Below are positions 34,002 to 43,507 of a stretch of 64,000 nt of DNA, piece after piece. The stretch is taken from contig NZ_CP019333.1 of assembly GCF_002163875.1 (NCBI RefSeq), forward strand, positions 2,844,864 through 2,908,863, read 5' to 3'. Under the pieces are notes generated by a model, which searched no databases, was not told the origin of the DNA, and saw nothing but the letters and a program-made list of their open reading frames with translations. Made by a program: the position numbers and the translations under genes. This DNA is from Gilvibacter sp. SZ-19 (GTDB lineage: Bacteria; Bacteroidota; Bacteroidia; Flavobacteriales; Flavobacteriaceae). Within the stretch, counting starts at the first letter, position 1. Each line of letters starts with the position of its first letter.

Positions 34002-36125
34002 ATGAGTTATTTAGAATTCAGAAGTCCGGCGCAACCTGAAACAACGGCCTTAAAGGCTAAACAGCAAACAAATAAAGCAGCGTCCAAAAGTCAAATAAAA
34101 AGAGCTTTCTCTGACTTTGTCGTCAAAAACTACGGAGACCACTATTTAAAGAAAATAAAACAGCAACGCGAGCTTGCAGCCCAGGGGCCACAGCTAGACC
34201 TTGAACAAGATCAGCCCTTAGTAGGAATAGTAGGCGGCGGATTCGCTGGCATGTATGCAGGATTGATCTTGCAATCGCTTGGGTTAGCGTTCGAGCTTTT
34301 TGAGGCAAGTGATCGCGTTGGCGGTCGGATAGACACCTGGTATTCCAAATTGTACAATGCTAGCAACCCAGACCAAGCCTGTCTTTACGGTGAAGTAGGA
34401 GGAATGAGAGTTCCTCAGTTTTCTGCGGATATGCTACCGGTGCAACAATTAACCATAGCACTAAATACGGTCTTGGCGCGGAATGGTTTAGAAAATAAAC
34501 AAGTGAATTGGCGTAAATTCTACTACAGTTCTCCGGTTCAAAGAATGCGATATAACAATATGCAAGCTCCTATTGAGGCCAAAGACGCCTCTTTGAATCC
34601 TTTGAATTTTGACTCCGCCCATGGAGGTGATATTGCAGAAGTCTGGCTAACACCGACTTCTCAAGGCTGTGAAACCCCCTATTTGCCAATCAATATGATA
34701 CTGGAAAAGGTCAACCAACCTTTTATTGAGGCTATCAACCAATCCTTTAAAAAAGGCTTTGAAATGCTCATGCAGCACGACAATCATTCGATGTGGAGCT
34801 ATTTGACCAATGTATTCACCTTGGGTGAATTAGGAGAATATTACCAAGAATCTATGGGTGCCAAGACCGATAATTTGCCTTACAACGTGGTTTCTTATTT
34901 AGAGACCTTGAACGTCGGAACAGGTATGTATGCCGTCTCTTTCGTAGAAATGGTGATCGCCGTATACGATTGGGGCGGAAGTAAGAATCCCTACGATCCG
35001 GCCGATCCAAATATCTATATGGTCACCGTAGACAAAGGAATGCAACACTTTCCGGATGCCTGTAAAACTGTACTCAACCTTAAAGAAGGTGTTCAAGTGA
35101 CAGATGGTATCGCAGCTCAGCAAAGCATTGGTATGATACCGGGGCAGAACGGACAAAAAGGGTATTCGCCAACCAATTTAACTCCAGACGCAGCACCACC
35201 ACCAAGCGTGCCTAAAGCAGATCCGATAGTGCCGACTCCTGTTCCAGGTTCTGTGAGTCAAACCAGAGTACATTTGAACACAAAGGTTGTTGATCTGCGC
35301 TATAACAGCAGTTTATTTTCAAATTATGGTGGCATGGAGATGGGAATTACAGATTCAGAAGGGAATGGGCAGATCAAACAGTATCCTTATGTAATAAGCA
35401 CTTTACCCAATGGAAATTATATTAATGGTAGCCTAGGAGCAGATTTCTTCCAAAATCTCAGCTTTGAAAAGGCTAGAGCTTTGCGTGAGTGTAATTATAT
35501 GCCTTCGTTCAAGGCCTTTATAACCTTTAAAGAGCAATTCTGGGCTACGCTAGGATCTAGACAACACGAAGGCTTAGGTGTTGGCACTTCAGACAGGCCT
35601 AATAGGCAAATAGTGTATCCGTCTTATGGTTATGAGGCCCAAGGAGGTGTTTTGCAAATTTATTGCTGGGCTCAAGATGCGGAGCGTATGGGCGCTTTGG
35701 ATGACGAGGCGCGCGTAAATGAATGCTTAAAAGGCATTCAATACCTCTATCCGGAGGTTGACGTACAAGCTGTATTTGCAGGTTACGACCCAGAGGTAAC
35801 CACAAAGACCTGGTTTTGGGATAATCATGCCGGTGGTGGCGCTTTTGCACTTTACCGTCCAGGGCAGTTCAAGAACTTATATCCGGCCTTGTTGACCCCA
35901 GAATTCGAAGGACATTTAAATATAGCTGGTGAATGCTGTTCTGTGCACCACGGTTGGATAGTCGGCGCCATGGACTCTGGTTACAATGCCGTTTTCAACA
36001 TTTTAAAACAAATGCAGCGCGATGATCTCATTGTCAAAATGCAGCAGATTTGGGGAGTACTGACCTATCCAGATATCGATTCTAAGGCCGATCAAGTAAA
36101 GGAATTGGAAGCTTATTTGAGTTAG
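34002..36125 (+). CDS. Flavin-dependent amine oxidase-like protein
   Basis: 707 residues. The FAD dinucleotide fold at about 74-110 reads VGIVGGGFAGMYAGLIL, then ELFEASDRVGGRIDTWY, the canonical amine-oxidase start. GEVGGMRVP follows. The C-terminal FAD region includes LNIAGECCSVHHGWIVGAMD SG-type sequence, as in monoamine and L-amino acid oxidases. It has about 70 residues before the Rossmann fold with no signal peptide, and a Pro/Thr-rich insert at about 400-420 (VPKADPIVPTPVPGSVS). It is larger than common bacterial MAOs, closer in size to L-amino acid oxidases. The likely activity is oxidation of an amino acid or amine, releasing hydrogen peroxide. Confidence 0.82.
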   Translation: MSYLEFRSPAQPETTALKAKQQTNKAASKSQIKRAFSDFVVKNYGDHYLKKIKQQRELAAQGPQLDLEQDQPLVGIVGGGFAGMYAGLILQSLGLAFELFEASDRVGGRIDTWYSKLYNASNPDQACLYGEVGGMRVPQFSADMLPVQQLTIALNTVLARNGLENKQVNWRKFYYSSPVQRMRYNNMQAPIEAKDASLNPLNFDSAHGGDIAEVWLTPTSQGCETPYLPINMILEKVNQPFIEAINQSFKKGFEMLMQHDNHSMWSYLTNVFTLGELGEYYQESMGAKTDNLPYNVVSYLETLNVGTGMYAVSFVEMVIAVYDWGGSKNPYDPADPNIYMVTVDKGMQHFPDACKTVLNLKEGVQVTDGIAAQQSIGMIPGQNGQKGYSPTNLTPDAAPPPSVPKADPIVPTPVPGSVSQTRVHLNTKVVDLRYNSSLFSNYGGMEMGITDSEGNGQIKQYPYVISTLPNGNYINGSLGADFFQNLSFEKARALRECNYMPSFKAFITFKEQFWATLGSRQHEGLGVGTSDRPNRQIVYPSYGYEAQGGVLQIYCWAQDAERMGALDDEARVNECLKGIQYLYPEVDVQAVFAGYDPEVTTKTWFWDNHAGGGAFALYRPGQFKNLYPALLTPEFEGHLNIAGECCSVHHGWIVGAMDSGYNAVFNILKQMQRDDLIVKMQQIWGVLTYPDIDSKADQVKELEAYLS

Positions 36126-36136
36126 AAAACTAGCAA

Positions 36137-36175
36137 AAAAAAACACCTTTTGGGTTCTGCTCAGTAGGTGTTTTT
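36137..36175. terminator. Bidirectional terminator
   Basis: AAAAACACCT / AGGTGTTTTT arms with flanking A- and T-runs, between the ends of the flavin oxidase gene and the 41-residue ORF. Confidence 0.75.
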
Positions 36176-36299
36176 ATTTGCCCTGATTTTTGCGTTTCTG
36201 GTACTTTTTGATCATGGCTATCAGAAAGGAAAGGAACATGATCCCAAAGATCAACACTCCAATAAGAACCGCCTGCCATATTCCAATTGCTAAACCCAT
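36174..36299 (-). CDS. 41-residue single-TM mini-protein
   Basis: ATG at 36299, TAA at 36174. The sequence is a hydrophobic helix (about 6-29: GIWQAVLIGVLIFGIMFLSF) followed by a basic tail (IKKYQKRKNQGK). A type of short bitopic membrane protein, inside-positive at its C-terminus. It has an adjacent terminator. No homologue is recalled. The competing frame at 36130-36342 has no such pattern. Confidence 0.6.
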   Translation of the reverse strand: MGLAIGIWQAVLIGVLIFGIMFLSFLIAMIKKYQKRKNQGK

Positions 36300-36436
36300 A
36301 GATTTTTAAGTTTCTCCAAAGGTACGGGAAATCCTCCCGCAATTAGGGGATAAATCCTCTTGTGTAAGCACAGGGATGCAACTACTTTTAAATCAGACAA
36401 TTCAACCCACAATCAAACATAAATATATACCCAAAA

Positions 36437-36799
36437 ATGCAACTAACTAACCCCTTTAAAAAGAGAGTATTTATACTCCTTGCGCTCGGTCTGTGTTTGC
36501 AATCTTGCTATTCGGTGCGCTTTGTGAGTATCAATGGCGATGAACAACCCGACCCCTTAAGTACGCGAACTGATTATTATCGCGATATGCAGGTTGTAGA
36601 GTTAGACACTGTGATCACTGCAAAGGCCACCACGAAAGACATCAACTACCTGATCAAGGAAAGTTCTGCCTGTAAATCAGGGCGCCTGCATACGGTAGAA
36701 GTCCGTAACACCTTTGGAGCTATCCTGCTCAGTGCCATGACCTTTGGGCGCAAGCGTAAGGTGAAGATAAAATATGTCTGTCAACTAGAAACGAACTGA
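36437..36799 (+). CDS. Small lipoprotein upstream of a flavin oxidase
   Basis: 120 residues with a lipoprotein signal ending CLQSC (Cys at about 24), then a small mature domain with RTDYYRDMQVVELDTV and the basic FGRKRKVKIKYVC end. No family recognised. Spaced 2 bp from the next gene, so translated together. Confidence 0.7.
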   Translation: MQLTNPFKKRVFILLALGLCLQSCYSVRFVSINGDEQPDPLSTRTDYYRDMQVVELDTVITAKATTKDINYLIKESSACKSGRLHTVEVRNTFGAILLSAMTFGRKRKVKIKYVCQLETN

Positions 36800-36801
36800 T
36801 T

Positions 36802-38415
36802 ATGGCCTCAACCGTAGCTCACGCAAAGTCTGAATGGGACACCCTGCATCACAACGGGCCTTTCCCGCTCAAAACATTATACATTACAGAACTAGAAGGG
36901 GAGGGAAATCTCCCTGATAAAATAGCTCGTTATAAAGACGCAGCTGCAGAGATCCAGCGTTTGATCAAAGAAACGCAAAATGCCAATCAAGGTTTTCGCG
37001 CTTACGGATCCCGTTGGTCTATGAATCATATTGCCAGTCATCACGACCGGATGCATTACAACGGATTTATGAATATGCACATTCCGACTTTTGCTGCGGA
37101 TATGCATGCGCAAAGCAATTTCAGTGCAGACAACATCTTTTTCTTTCAGTGTGGAAATACGATCAAAAGGGTATCCGAGGTGCTTTCCGCCCACGGAAAA
37201 TCATTAAAAGCATCAGGAGCTAGCAATGGGCAAACTATTGCGGGTTGCATCTCTACTGGTGTACACGGATCTGCTTTAGATGTTGGTTCTGTACAGGATT
37301 ACGTTGTTGGTTTAAATATTATCACAGGACCTGATCCGCAGGATATAATCTATCTAGAGCCTGCCAGTAGACCGGCTTTAAACGATGCCTTTGCCACTAA
37401 AATAGCGACCAAGATAGTCCGTGACGATGAATTGTTTCGAGCAGCTTTGGTGAGCCTGGGTAGCTTTGGATTTATTCATGGCGTAGTGATAGAGGCAGAA
37501 GATCGCTTCTTGCTCAAACGCTATGTGCAAAAGATCCCGAAAAAGTTGGCCTTAGAACTCGCCACCAGCATGGACTTTGCCAATAGTAATTTTAAAATTC
37601 CCGGGGAGGTGGATACTCAAGGCAAACCCAATAGACCGTATCATTACAAAGTATTTATAAATCCGTACTCCAACGAAAAGGACTATGTGGTGGAGGTGAT
37701 GTACAAAAAGCCTTATACCACTCCTTATCCAGACCCTTTTCCAATAATCAAGGAATCGATTTATCGCGATCTGATCTATGTTTTTATCAAGATAGCAGAG
37801 AATTTCCCAAAGAGCATTCCTTGGCTTATTAAACGCCTTAGAAAGACCATCTTACCCATAAATGACCTGGAGCGTATAGTTACCGGCACCTTACCAGAGA
37901 TCTTTTGGGATGCACCTTACCAAGGCGCAGCCTTTGCCTGTTCCTTTGGCGTAGATCATAAAGATTCCGCCAAAGCCTTGAAAGTGCTAACCGATTTGAC
38001 CGTAAACGAGGGGCCAATACCTGGAATCTTCGCGATGCGATTTGTAAAACAATCCGAAGCCACTATGGCCTTTACGCGTTTTCCTATTACTTGTATGTTA
38101 GAGATAGATGGCGTACTGTGGAAACCCAACCGTAGAATAATGAGTCTGAATCAATACGGAAGGCGTATGATAGAAGAGCTGAAAAAAAACAATATTCCCT
38201 TTACGCTACACTGGGGAAAAAACGCTGATTGGAAGTTTCCTGGCTTAGTAGAGCATATGTTCCCTAAAGACAATATAAAGTCTTGGAAGAAGGCCAGACA
38301 AGCCTTGTTGAGCGATGAGATGCAAACACTTTTTAGCAATCACTTCTTGGCCGATGTCACGCTAGATCACAATAATTCCGGGCCCACTCCAAATCCAACC
38401 GATCCTAGTCTGTAA
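36802..38415 (+). CDS. FAD-linked oxidoreductase of the VAO/PCMH type
   Basis: 537 residues. The FAD-binding PCMH domain (about 40-225) has FRAYGSRWSMNHIASH and the family-typical ASNGQTIAGCISTGVHGSAL. The C-terminal substrate domain ends with a HWGKNADWKFP region, as in sugar-lactone and class II cholesterol oxidases. There is no signal peptide. The substrate is not known; possibilities are a sugar lactone or a sterol/alcohol. The His in SMNHIASH could hold FAD covalently. Operonic with the lipoprotein upstream. Confidence 0.82.
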   Translation: MASTVAHAKSEWDTLHHNGPFPLKTLYITELEGEGNLPDKIARYKDAAAEIQRLIKETQNANQGFRAYGSRWSMNHIASHHDRMHYNGFMNMHIPTFAADMHAQSNFSADNIFFFQCGNTIKRVSEVLSAHGKSLKASGASNGQTIAGCISTGVHGSALDVGSVQDYVVGLNIITGPDPQDIIYLEPASRPALNDAFATKIATKIVRDDELFRAALVSLGSFGFIHGVVIEAEDRFLLKRYVQKIPKKLALELATSMDFANSNFKIPGEVDTQGKPNRPYHYKVFINPYSNEKDYVVEVMYKKPYTTPYPDPFPIIKESIYRDLIYVFIKIAENFPKSIPWLIKRLRKTILPINDLERIVTGTLPEIFWDAPYQGAAFACSFGVDHKDSAKALKVLTDLTVNEGPIPGIFAMRFVKQSEATMAFTRFPITCMLEIDGVLWKPNRRIMSLNQYGRRMIEELKKNNIPFTLHWGKNADWKFPGLVEHMFPKDNIKSWKKARQALLSDEMQTLFSNHFLADVTLDHNNSGPTPNPTDPSL

Positions 38416-38447
38416 AAACAATATCCCCGCTCTAAACGGGGATATTG
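38412..38447. terminator. Terminator shared by flavin oxidase and mini-protein genes
   Basis: Perfect 11-bp stem CAATATCCCCG / CGGGGATATTG with a 7-nt loop. An A-run on the left gives UUUUU after the stem on the minus strand. The stop of the oxidase (38413-38415) lies within its left flank. Confidence 0.85.
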
Positions 38448-38462
38448 AATTTAAGGGTGATC

Positions 38463-38585
38463 TTAACGATGAATCGCATAACTGCTCGCTCGGGCGTATT
38501 CGACCAACTTGAGCTTAAGCCATTCTCTCGTTCGATCCCAGTCCTTGTTTTGAACAAAGTTTAACTTGAGTAATAGTCGCTTCAT
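38463..38585 (-). CDS. Mini-protein of 40 residues with C-terminus ARASSYAIHR
   Basis: ATG at 38585, TAA at 38463. The sequence starts MKRLLLKLNFVQNKDWDRTR and ends LVEYARASSYAIHR. It is basic, with a Trp- and Leu-rich amphipathic middle. The last ten residues match the 32-residue ORF at 30113-30211 at nine of ten positions (Lys/Arg swap). Codon differences in the shared tail (for example GGCTTTAGC versus CGCTCGGGC on the plus strand) show protein-level conservation. A perfect terminator follows 15 bp past the stop. Confidence 0.65.
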   Translation of the reverse strand: MKRLLLKLNFVQNKDWDRTREWLKLKLVEYARASSYAIHR

Positions 38586-38908
38586 ACAGTGAGGTTAGCG
38601 TGTTTATTCAGTCTTTACTCCGAGGCCAAAAGCCAGAGAATAATAAGGATCTGCACGAGTAGTTAAAGACGAGATTGGTGGCGACTATAGCCAGGTAAGT
38701 TTCATAAATTGAGGTACTTAAAGGTAAGAAATTTCTGCAGATTATAAAACTTACAGCTAACTAATCGACGAGTTTAATGTTTCTCCGTCGAACGGTTCTT
38801 CCTACATGCTTTTTAAGTATTACAGACACCTAAGAAACTTCATTAACCAGTAAAAGTACCTATGGAATTACAAGCTCCTATAACTACATTAGACTTTTAG
38901 GTCATGCT
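38586..38908. other. 323-bp gap without recognised features
   Basis: Mixed-composition DNA upstream of both the 40-residue ORF and the outer-membrane protein gene. I found no ORF above about 20 codons and no strong hairpin. Promoters for both neighbours must lie here. Confidence 0.5.
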
Positions 38909-39817
38909 ATGTTCAAATCGTCTCTAACATTAGGGTTTTTAGCGGTTTTCCTTCTAGGGCAACAAGCCTTGAGTCTTGCCCAAATAAATGAGCAAGTTGA
39001 TAATTCTTATCAAAGGCGTTTAGAAATTGGATTGAGCTCTGGATATTATTGGCTGCAACTTGGCGACGGATCTGCATTAAATCTAAACACCAACGCTTTA
39101 AACCCTACAGGGATCACGCTACAGCAAGAAGCTTTAGGTGGTAATCAAAAGTTTGACCAAACTACAGCAGGAATTGGCTTATTTGCAAATTACATTATTG
39201 TTAAAGATTTATCAATCGGGCTAGAATGGACCTTATTACAAGACTTGGACTACCACGAATCCGCTTTTTTGACCCAAGCCTACTTTGTCAACCAAGGCCA
39301 ACTAAAAGTAAAAAACAGCGGGCGCTATTCTTTCAGTTCGAACATAGACTTACATCGCGTGTTACTTAATTTTCAATGGAGCGCACTATCTATTTTAAAC
39401 AGAAAACAAATTCAGCTTGCAATGGTTGTAAATGTAGGTGCAGGACCTAGTTTTTATTTTTTGAATAACAGTATTAAAGATGCTTTTTTAAGCCTAGATG
39501 TGGTTTCCCCTAATGCTACCGGCTCATTTCGCTTAGGGCCAGGAACAATAAAACAGGAAACATTTATTGAGCAGTCTTGGTCTTGGCGTGTAGGTGGAGG
39601 ATTTACTTTGAAGACTAAGTTCTTACCAGGGATCCATCTGGGGGCTTATTATGATGATTTTGGTAGTTTTGTGCAACAACCTGCTGCTGATGCGACCCTA
39701 TTTACGCTCAGCAGTGTGAATACAGGAAGTCCGGAACAAGTCATCTCGATTGACTCCGCAGATAGTTCTCGCAAGCTTAGTGCCTTCTCCTTTTTGATTA
39801 AAATCTTCGCCTGGTAA
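38909..39817 (+). CDS. Predicted outer-membrane beta-barrel protein
   Basis: 302 residues with a signal peptide (MFKSSLTLGFLAVFLLGQQA, cleaved after about 24-27) and alternating hydrophobic strands such as RRLEIGLSSGYYWLQL, LSIGLEWTLLQ and WRVGGGFTLKTKF, ending with the aromatic FAW typical of barrels. No specific family. Confidence 0.75.
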   Translation: MFKSSLTLGFLAVFLLGQQALSLAQINEQVDNSYQRRLEIGLSSGYYWLQLGDGSALNLNTNALNPTGITLQQEALGGNQKFDQTTAGIGLFANYIIVKDLSIGLEWTLLQDLDYHESAFLTQAYFVNQGQLKVKNSGRYSFSSNIDLHRVLLNFQWSALSILNRKQIQLAMVVNVGAGPSFYFLNNSIKDAFLSLDVVSPNATGSFRLGPGTIKQETFIEQSWSWRVGGGFTLKTKFLPGIHLGAYYDDFGSFVQQPAADATLFTLSSVNTGSPEQVISIDSADSSRKLSAFSFLIKIFAW

Positions 39818-39820
39818 TAA

Positions 39821-39849
39821 AAAACCCCGCTTTGATAAGCGAGGTTTTT
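39821..39849. terminator. Bidirectional terminator
   Basis: AAAACCCCGCTT / AAGCGAGGTTTT (one mismatch on plus, wobble on minus), loop TGAT-type, with T-run. Between the convergent barrel gene and the gene at 39873. Confidence 0.75.
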
Positions 39850-39872
39850 CAACTCCATTAAGCTCCTTATTC

Positions 39873-40493
39873 TTAAGAATTTTGGTAGAGCGGTGGATTA
39901 ACTGTAGGGATGGAACTGCCGTCGTTTCCTTGTAAATGCAGGTTCGGTGCCAAGAAACGCACCTGAGTGTGCTTCTCATCTTTCTGAATGGTTGCATCCA
40001 TTACAATACCAAACATACTTCCGGAAACAGAATAGTCGTACTGCGTATTTTGAATAGTCCCTTTATACTCAAAACGCTGGGTTTTGTTTACCAATTCCAT
40101 CATGGTGTCAATGATCTTGGATTGCTGCTCGCGGGTAAGACCCCAAGAATCCATAGTGTGTGTTGTTTGACTGTAAGATGAATGACTTCCTCCTCCAGAG
40201 AAGAACAAGAAGAACCCGCGGCCTCCGCTAGAAGTCTTTTTGGTTAGTTGATCGTACTCATGCTGCTTAGATGCAGACAAAAGACTACGAATCAATTGAT
40301 CTAATGCGTTTACGTTTTCTGGCGTAACACATTGCATGTTTAGCGTAAAATCAACATCAACATCGGCATGGGCCGGAACGGTGTATGTAACACCAGAAAC
40401 CTGTCCTTGACCATAGGCAGTTACTTGAACGCCGTCTGTTGCAGAACCAGAATTATCTACTGAATTTGCAAAAACTGTACTTAGATTACTCAT
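39873..40493 (-). CDS. Unrecognised 206-residue protein
   Basis: No signal peptide or membrane helix. The N-terminus (MSNLSTVFANSVDNSGSATD) is Ser/Asn/Thr-rich. A beta-rich region follows (YTVPAHADVDVDFTLNMQCV), then a helix with a single Cys, then a striking Gly-aromatic patch GGRGFFLFFSGGGSHSS, then another helix and a beta region. The Gly/Phe patch could be a membrane-active or hinge segment. I do not recognise a family. It is bounded by a terminator, and a short hairpin (GTGCG/CGCAC, 40554-40568) lies upstream. Confidence 0.65.
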   Translation of the reverse strand: MSNLSTVFANSVDNSGSATDGVQVTAYGQGQVSGVTYTVPAHADVDVDFTLNMQCVTPENVNALDQLIRSLLSASKQHEYDQLTKKTSSGGRGFFLFFSGGGSHSSYSQTTHTMDSWGLTREQQSKIIDTMMELVNKTQRFEYKGTIQNTQYDYSVSGSMFGIVMDATIQKDEKHTQVRFLAPNLHLQGNDGSSIPTVNPPLYQNS

Positions 40494-40754
40494 AATTATA
40501 TAGGATTAGAATTAATAAACAATCGAAATACGAACTGTGAAAAAAAAGGGGGAGTGCGGGGAACGCACAATTCGAAGGGGAATTTACTTTAATTTATATC
40601 GCTAAAGTACTCAGTTCGCTAATGCCACGCATCCGTAGAAACACTTGATTTAAGAGTCTTTGGAGGAATTTGAATGAGTATTAGAGCAATCTAGTTGAAT
40701 TCGCTCGTTCAAATTTTACTATTTTTAAACCACTAACCAACATACCGCTCTACT

Positions 40755-42638
40755 ATGTCTCGCACCGCTCTTATTCGCACCCTAGTCTTCATATTATTTG
40801 TTTTACCTCTTTGGGCTAATGCGCAAGACGATGATATACTTAAAAAGTTAGAAGAAATTGCCATTATTGATCAAAAGGTAATGATGCCTATGCGTGATGG
40901 CGTCCGACTGGCAACAGATATCTACAGACCTAAAACCGACAAACCTGTTCCGATTATTTTCTCCAGAACGCCCTACAACTTTAATTCTTGGGGCGATGGA
41001 AAGCAGCGTACGCGGACCGCTCAACGCGCTTATGAGGCTGTAAAACGCGGTTATGCCTATGTGGTGCAAAACGAGCGAGGTCGCTATTATTCAGAAGGGG
41101 AGTGGGATATATTAGGAGTGCCCCTAACCGACGGATATGACGCCTTTAGTTGGATGAAAGCTCAATCTTGGTCTAACGGGAGAATAGGAACTTACGGCTG
41201 TTCCTCTACTGCAGAATGGCAGATGGCCGTGGCGGCTTTGGATCATCCGGCACATTTTGCCATGGTACCTCAAGGATTTGGAGCAGGAGTAGGGCAGATT
41301 GGAGATATCACTGAACAAGGTAACTGGTACCGTGGCGGTGTTGAACAAATGCTGTTCTTTAGTTGGTTGTACGGTGTTGAGCACGATAAGTTCAAACCCC
41401 GGATTCCTGCAGGAGCTACCCAAGAAGATCTGATCCGTATTTCGCGTTTCTACGATCTAGCTCCAGAGAATCCTCCTGTAGACATGGCAGAGGCTCTAAA
41501 ACACCTGCCTATACAAGATATATTGGTCAACATTAATGGTAAACGTGAGATCTTCGACAAAATGATCCGCAGAAAACCGAATGACCCTGCCTGGTATGAA
41601 GGCGGACTCTATCACGATACTATGGATATAAACACACCAGGATTCTGGTTCGCCAGCTGGTATGACGTATCCATTACGCCCAATTTGGCGCTGTTCAATT
41701 ATGTCCGCAGCAATTCTAAAGACGCTGCCATTAGAGACAATCAATATTTGGTAATTGCTCCGACCTTGCACTGTGCTTACACACGTGCTACAGAGAACAC
41801 TATCGTTGGGGAACGTCCGGTGGGTGATGCTCGCTTGAATTATGACGAGCAGATCTATGCTTGGTGGGATATGTGGTTAAAAGGCGAAGAAACTGGTTTT
41901 AAAGCCAATACCCCTAGAGTCCAGTATTATACTATGGGCAGCAACAAATGGCAGGCTGCAGAACAGTGGCCGCCTGCAGACGCAAAAATGACCACCTTTT
42001 ATTTGAACAGTGGTGGTAAGGCCAACACTTTAAATGGCGATGGAGTTTTAACTACTAAAAAACCGCGCAAGGACAATCCAGATACCTTCATCTATGATCC
42101 TATGGATCCGGTGATGAGCTATGGTGGTAACGTTTGTTGTACGGGTAATGCGGTGAAAGGCGGTGCATACGATCAACAGTCCATGGAAGAGAATCCAAAT
42201 ATTTTGGTTTACACTTCGGAGGTGCTCACAGAAGATACAGAGGTGACCGGTTTTATAGAATCTACGCTTTATGTTTCTTCGGATGCTAAGGATACCGATT
42301 TCACCATTAAGATCATCGATGTCTATCCTGATGGTCGTGCTTACAACCTAGACGAAACCATACAGCGCGCTCGCTACCGTGAGGGTTATGACAAAGAGGT
42401 TTTTATGGAAGATGGGGAAGTATACGAACTAAAACTAACGCCTATGGCTACGAGCAATCTCTTTAAAAAAGGACATCGTATTCGCATAGAGGTCTCTAGC
42501 AGTAATTTCCCAAGATTTGCTAGGAACTTAAATACCGGTGGAAATAATTATGACGAATCAGAAGGCGTGGTGGCTACCAATTCCATCCATCATTCGAGTA
42601 AGTATCCGTCACATATTAAACTGCCAATTAGAAAGTAA
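40755..42638 (+). CDS. CocE/NonD-family hydrolase, exported
   Basis: 627 residues with signal peptide [20 protein letters not shown]. The N-terminal alpha/beta hydrolase part has [16 protein letters not shown] and IFSRTPYNF. The nucleophile elbow is [12 protein letters not shown]. The C-terminal jelly-roll domain (about 400-627) ends [20 protein letters not shown], the X-Pro dipeptidyl-peptidase/glutaryl-7-ACA acylase pattern. It likely cleaves acyl-amide or ester bonds in the periplasm. Confidence 0.92.
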   Translation: MSRTALIRTLVFILFVLPLWANAQDDDILKKLEEIAIIDQKVMMPMRDGVRLATDIYRPKTDKPVPIIFSRTPYNFNSWGDGKQRTRTAQRAYEAVKRGYAYVVQNERGRYYSEGEWDILGVPLTDGYDAFSWMKAQSWSNGRIGTYGCSSTAEWQMAVAALDHPAHFAMVPQGFGAGVGQIGDITEQGNWYRGGVEQMLFFSWLYGVEHDKFKPRIPAGATQEDLIRISRFYDLAPENPPVDMAEALKHLPIQDILVNINGKREIFDKMIRRKPNDPAWYEGGLYHDTMDINTPGFWFASWYDVSITPNLALFNYVRSNSKDAAIRDNQYLVIAPTLHCAYTRATENTIVGERPVGDARLNYDEQIYAWWDMWLKGEETGFKANTPRVQYYTMGSNKWQAAEQWPPADAKMTTFYLNSGGKANTLNGDGVLTTKKPRKDNPDTFIYDPMDPVMSYGGNVCCTGNAVKGGAYDQQSMEENPNILVYTSEVLTEDTEVTGFIESTLYVSSDAKDTDFTIKIIDVYPDGRAYNLDETIQRARYREGYDKEVFMEDGEVYELKLTPMATSNLFKKGHRIRIEVSSSNFPRFARNLNTGGNNYDESEGVVATNSIHHSSKYPSHIKLPIRK

Positions 42639-43439
42639 TTACCACCAAACTACAAAGATCTTAGAGATAGTACCCTTAGGGTCTTTTATCCAAACCAAAG
42701 GTGCAGATTGCTCTACATTGAAAATTTCAATACGCTCATAGGCCTGTTTAAAAGATAGCCAAGCTACCTGTGGATGCGGACTTACCAACCAATCGTGCTT
42801 TCGCGGGATGTAGCATTTACAGTCTTTTAATAAATGGAAATTTGTTAGTGGCAAATAATAGCCATAAATACTTCTAGGACTCAGGGGAGATACATCCAAA
42901 TCCTTCTGGCTATAAGGCAAGAACAATTGCGCTTTAAAACACACTTTTTGAGTCATATTATTGGCCTCTAGGTCCAGTGCTTGCAAATACGAAGCTGTTT
43001 CAGGGCGGTGGAGGAGCGGCAACTGTTTCTGGGCGAGCTTATTGAGCTTTAAGACCAAAGAATCTCTTCTGTTAGGACCTATCCAATGGTCTAAAGGTGT
43101 GATTCCATGGGCAGGGTCGTAGAGATAGAATTTATAAATGACCTCCAAATGCAAGGCTTCTCGACCTATCCGTAGCAAGCAATCGAGTTCTCCTAAAGTG
43201 CGTTTTTCTTGCTGAATTTGCACATTCTCTGCCATGATCTCTATGTGCTTATGCGCAGTGAGCTCCGCAGCAACAAAACGCTCTACCAGATTCCCCAACC
43301 GAAATTTACCGCTGAGTTCTTGTTGGAATATTGGAGTTTCAATAGCGGGTAAATGCAATTGTTCTAAACCCATCGGACCACTGCCTTCCCATAGCGGTGG
43401 AGTATCGAGGTAACCCGAAAATTGCAATTGTACAGACAT
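42639..43439 (-). CDS. DUF1853-family protein
   Basis: 266 residues from ATG at 43439 (MSVQLQFSGYLDTPPLWEG). The PD-(D/E)XK-like core is suggested by GELDCLLRIGREALHLEVIYKFYL (Glu, Asp and Glu-x-Lys set), the hallmark of DUF1853. Such proteins may be nucleases, but activity is unproven. It abuts the CocE gene at its 3' end. Confidence 0.8.
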   Translation of the reverse strand: MSVQLQFSGYLDTPPLWEGSGPMGLEQLHLPAIETPIFQQELSGKFRLGNLVERFVAAELTAHKHIEIMAENVQIQQEKRTLGELDCLLRIGREALHLEVIYKFYLYDPAHGITPLDHWIGPNRRDSLVLKLNKLAQKQLPLLHRPETASYLQALDLEANNMTQKVCFKAQLFLPYSQKDLDVSPLSPRSIYGYYLPLTNFHLLKDCKCYIPRKHDWLVSPHPQVAWLSFKQAYERIEIFNVEQSAPLVWIKDPKGTISKIFVVWW

Positions 43440-43507
43440 GAGTAGCGAAGGTATTGTAAAACTGAAAAGCAAGCATTGGTATCGCTAAGAAATCTTAAAT
43501 TTACTTT

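Noticed and set aside
36130-36342. 70-residue frame
   Set aside because: A shadow of the 41-residue membrane ORF in another frame, with no recognisable pattern and spanning a terminator.
40554-40568. Hairpin GTGCG/CGCAC as terminator or riboswitch
   Set aside because: Five-base stem only, no T-run and no conserved surroundings.
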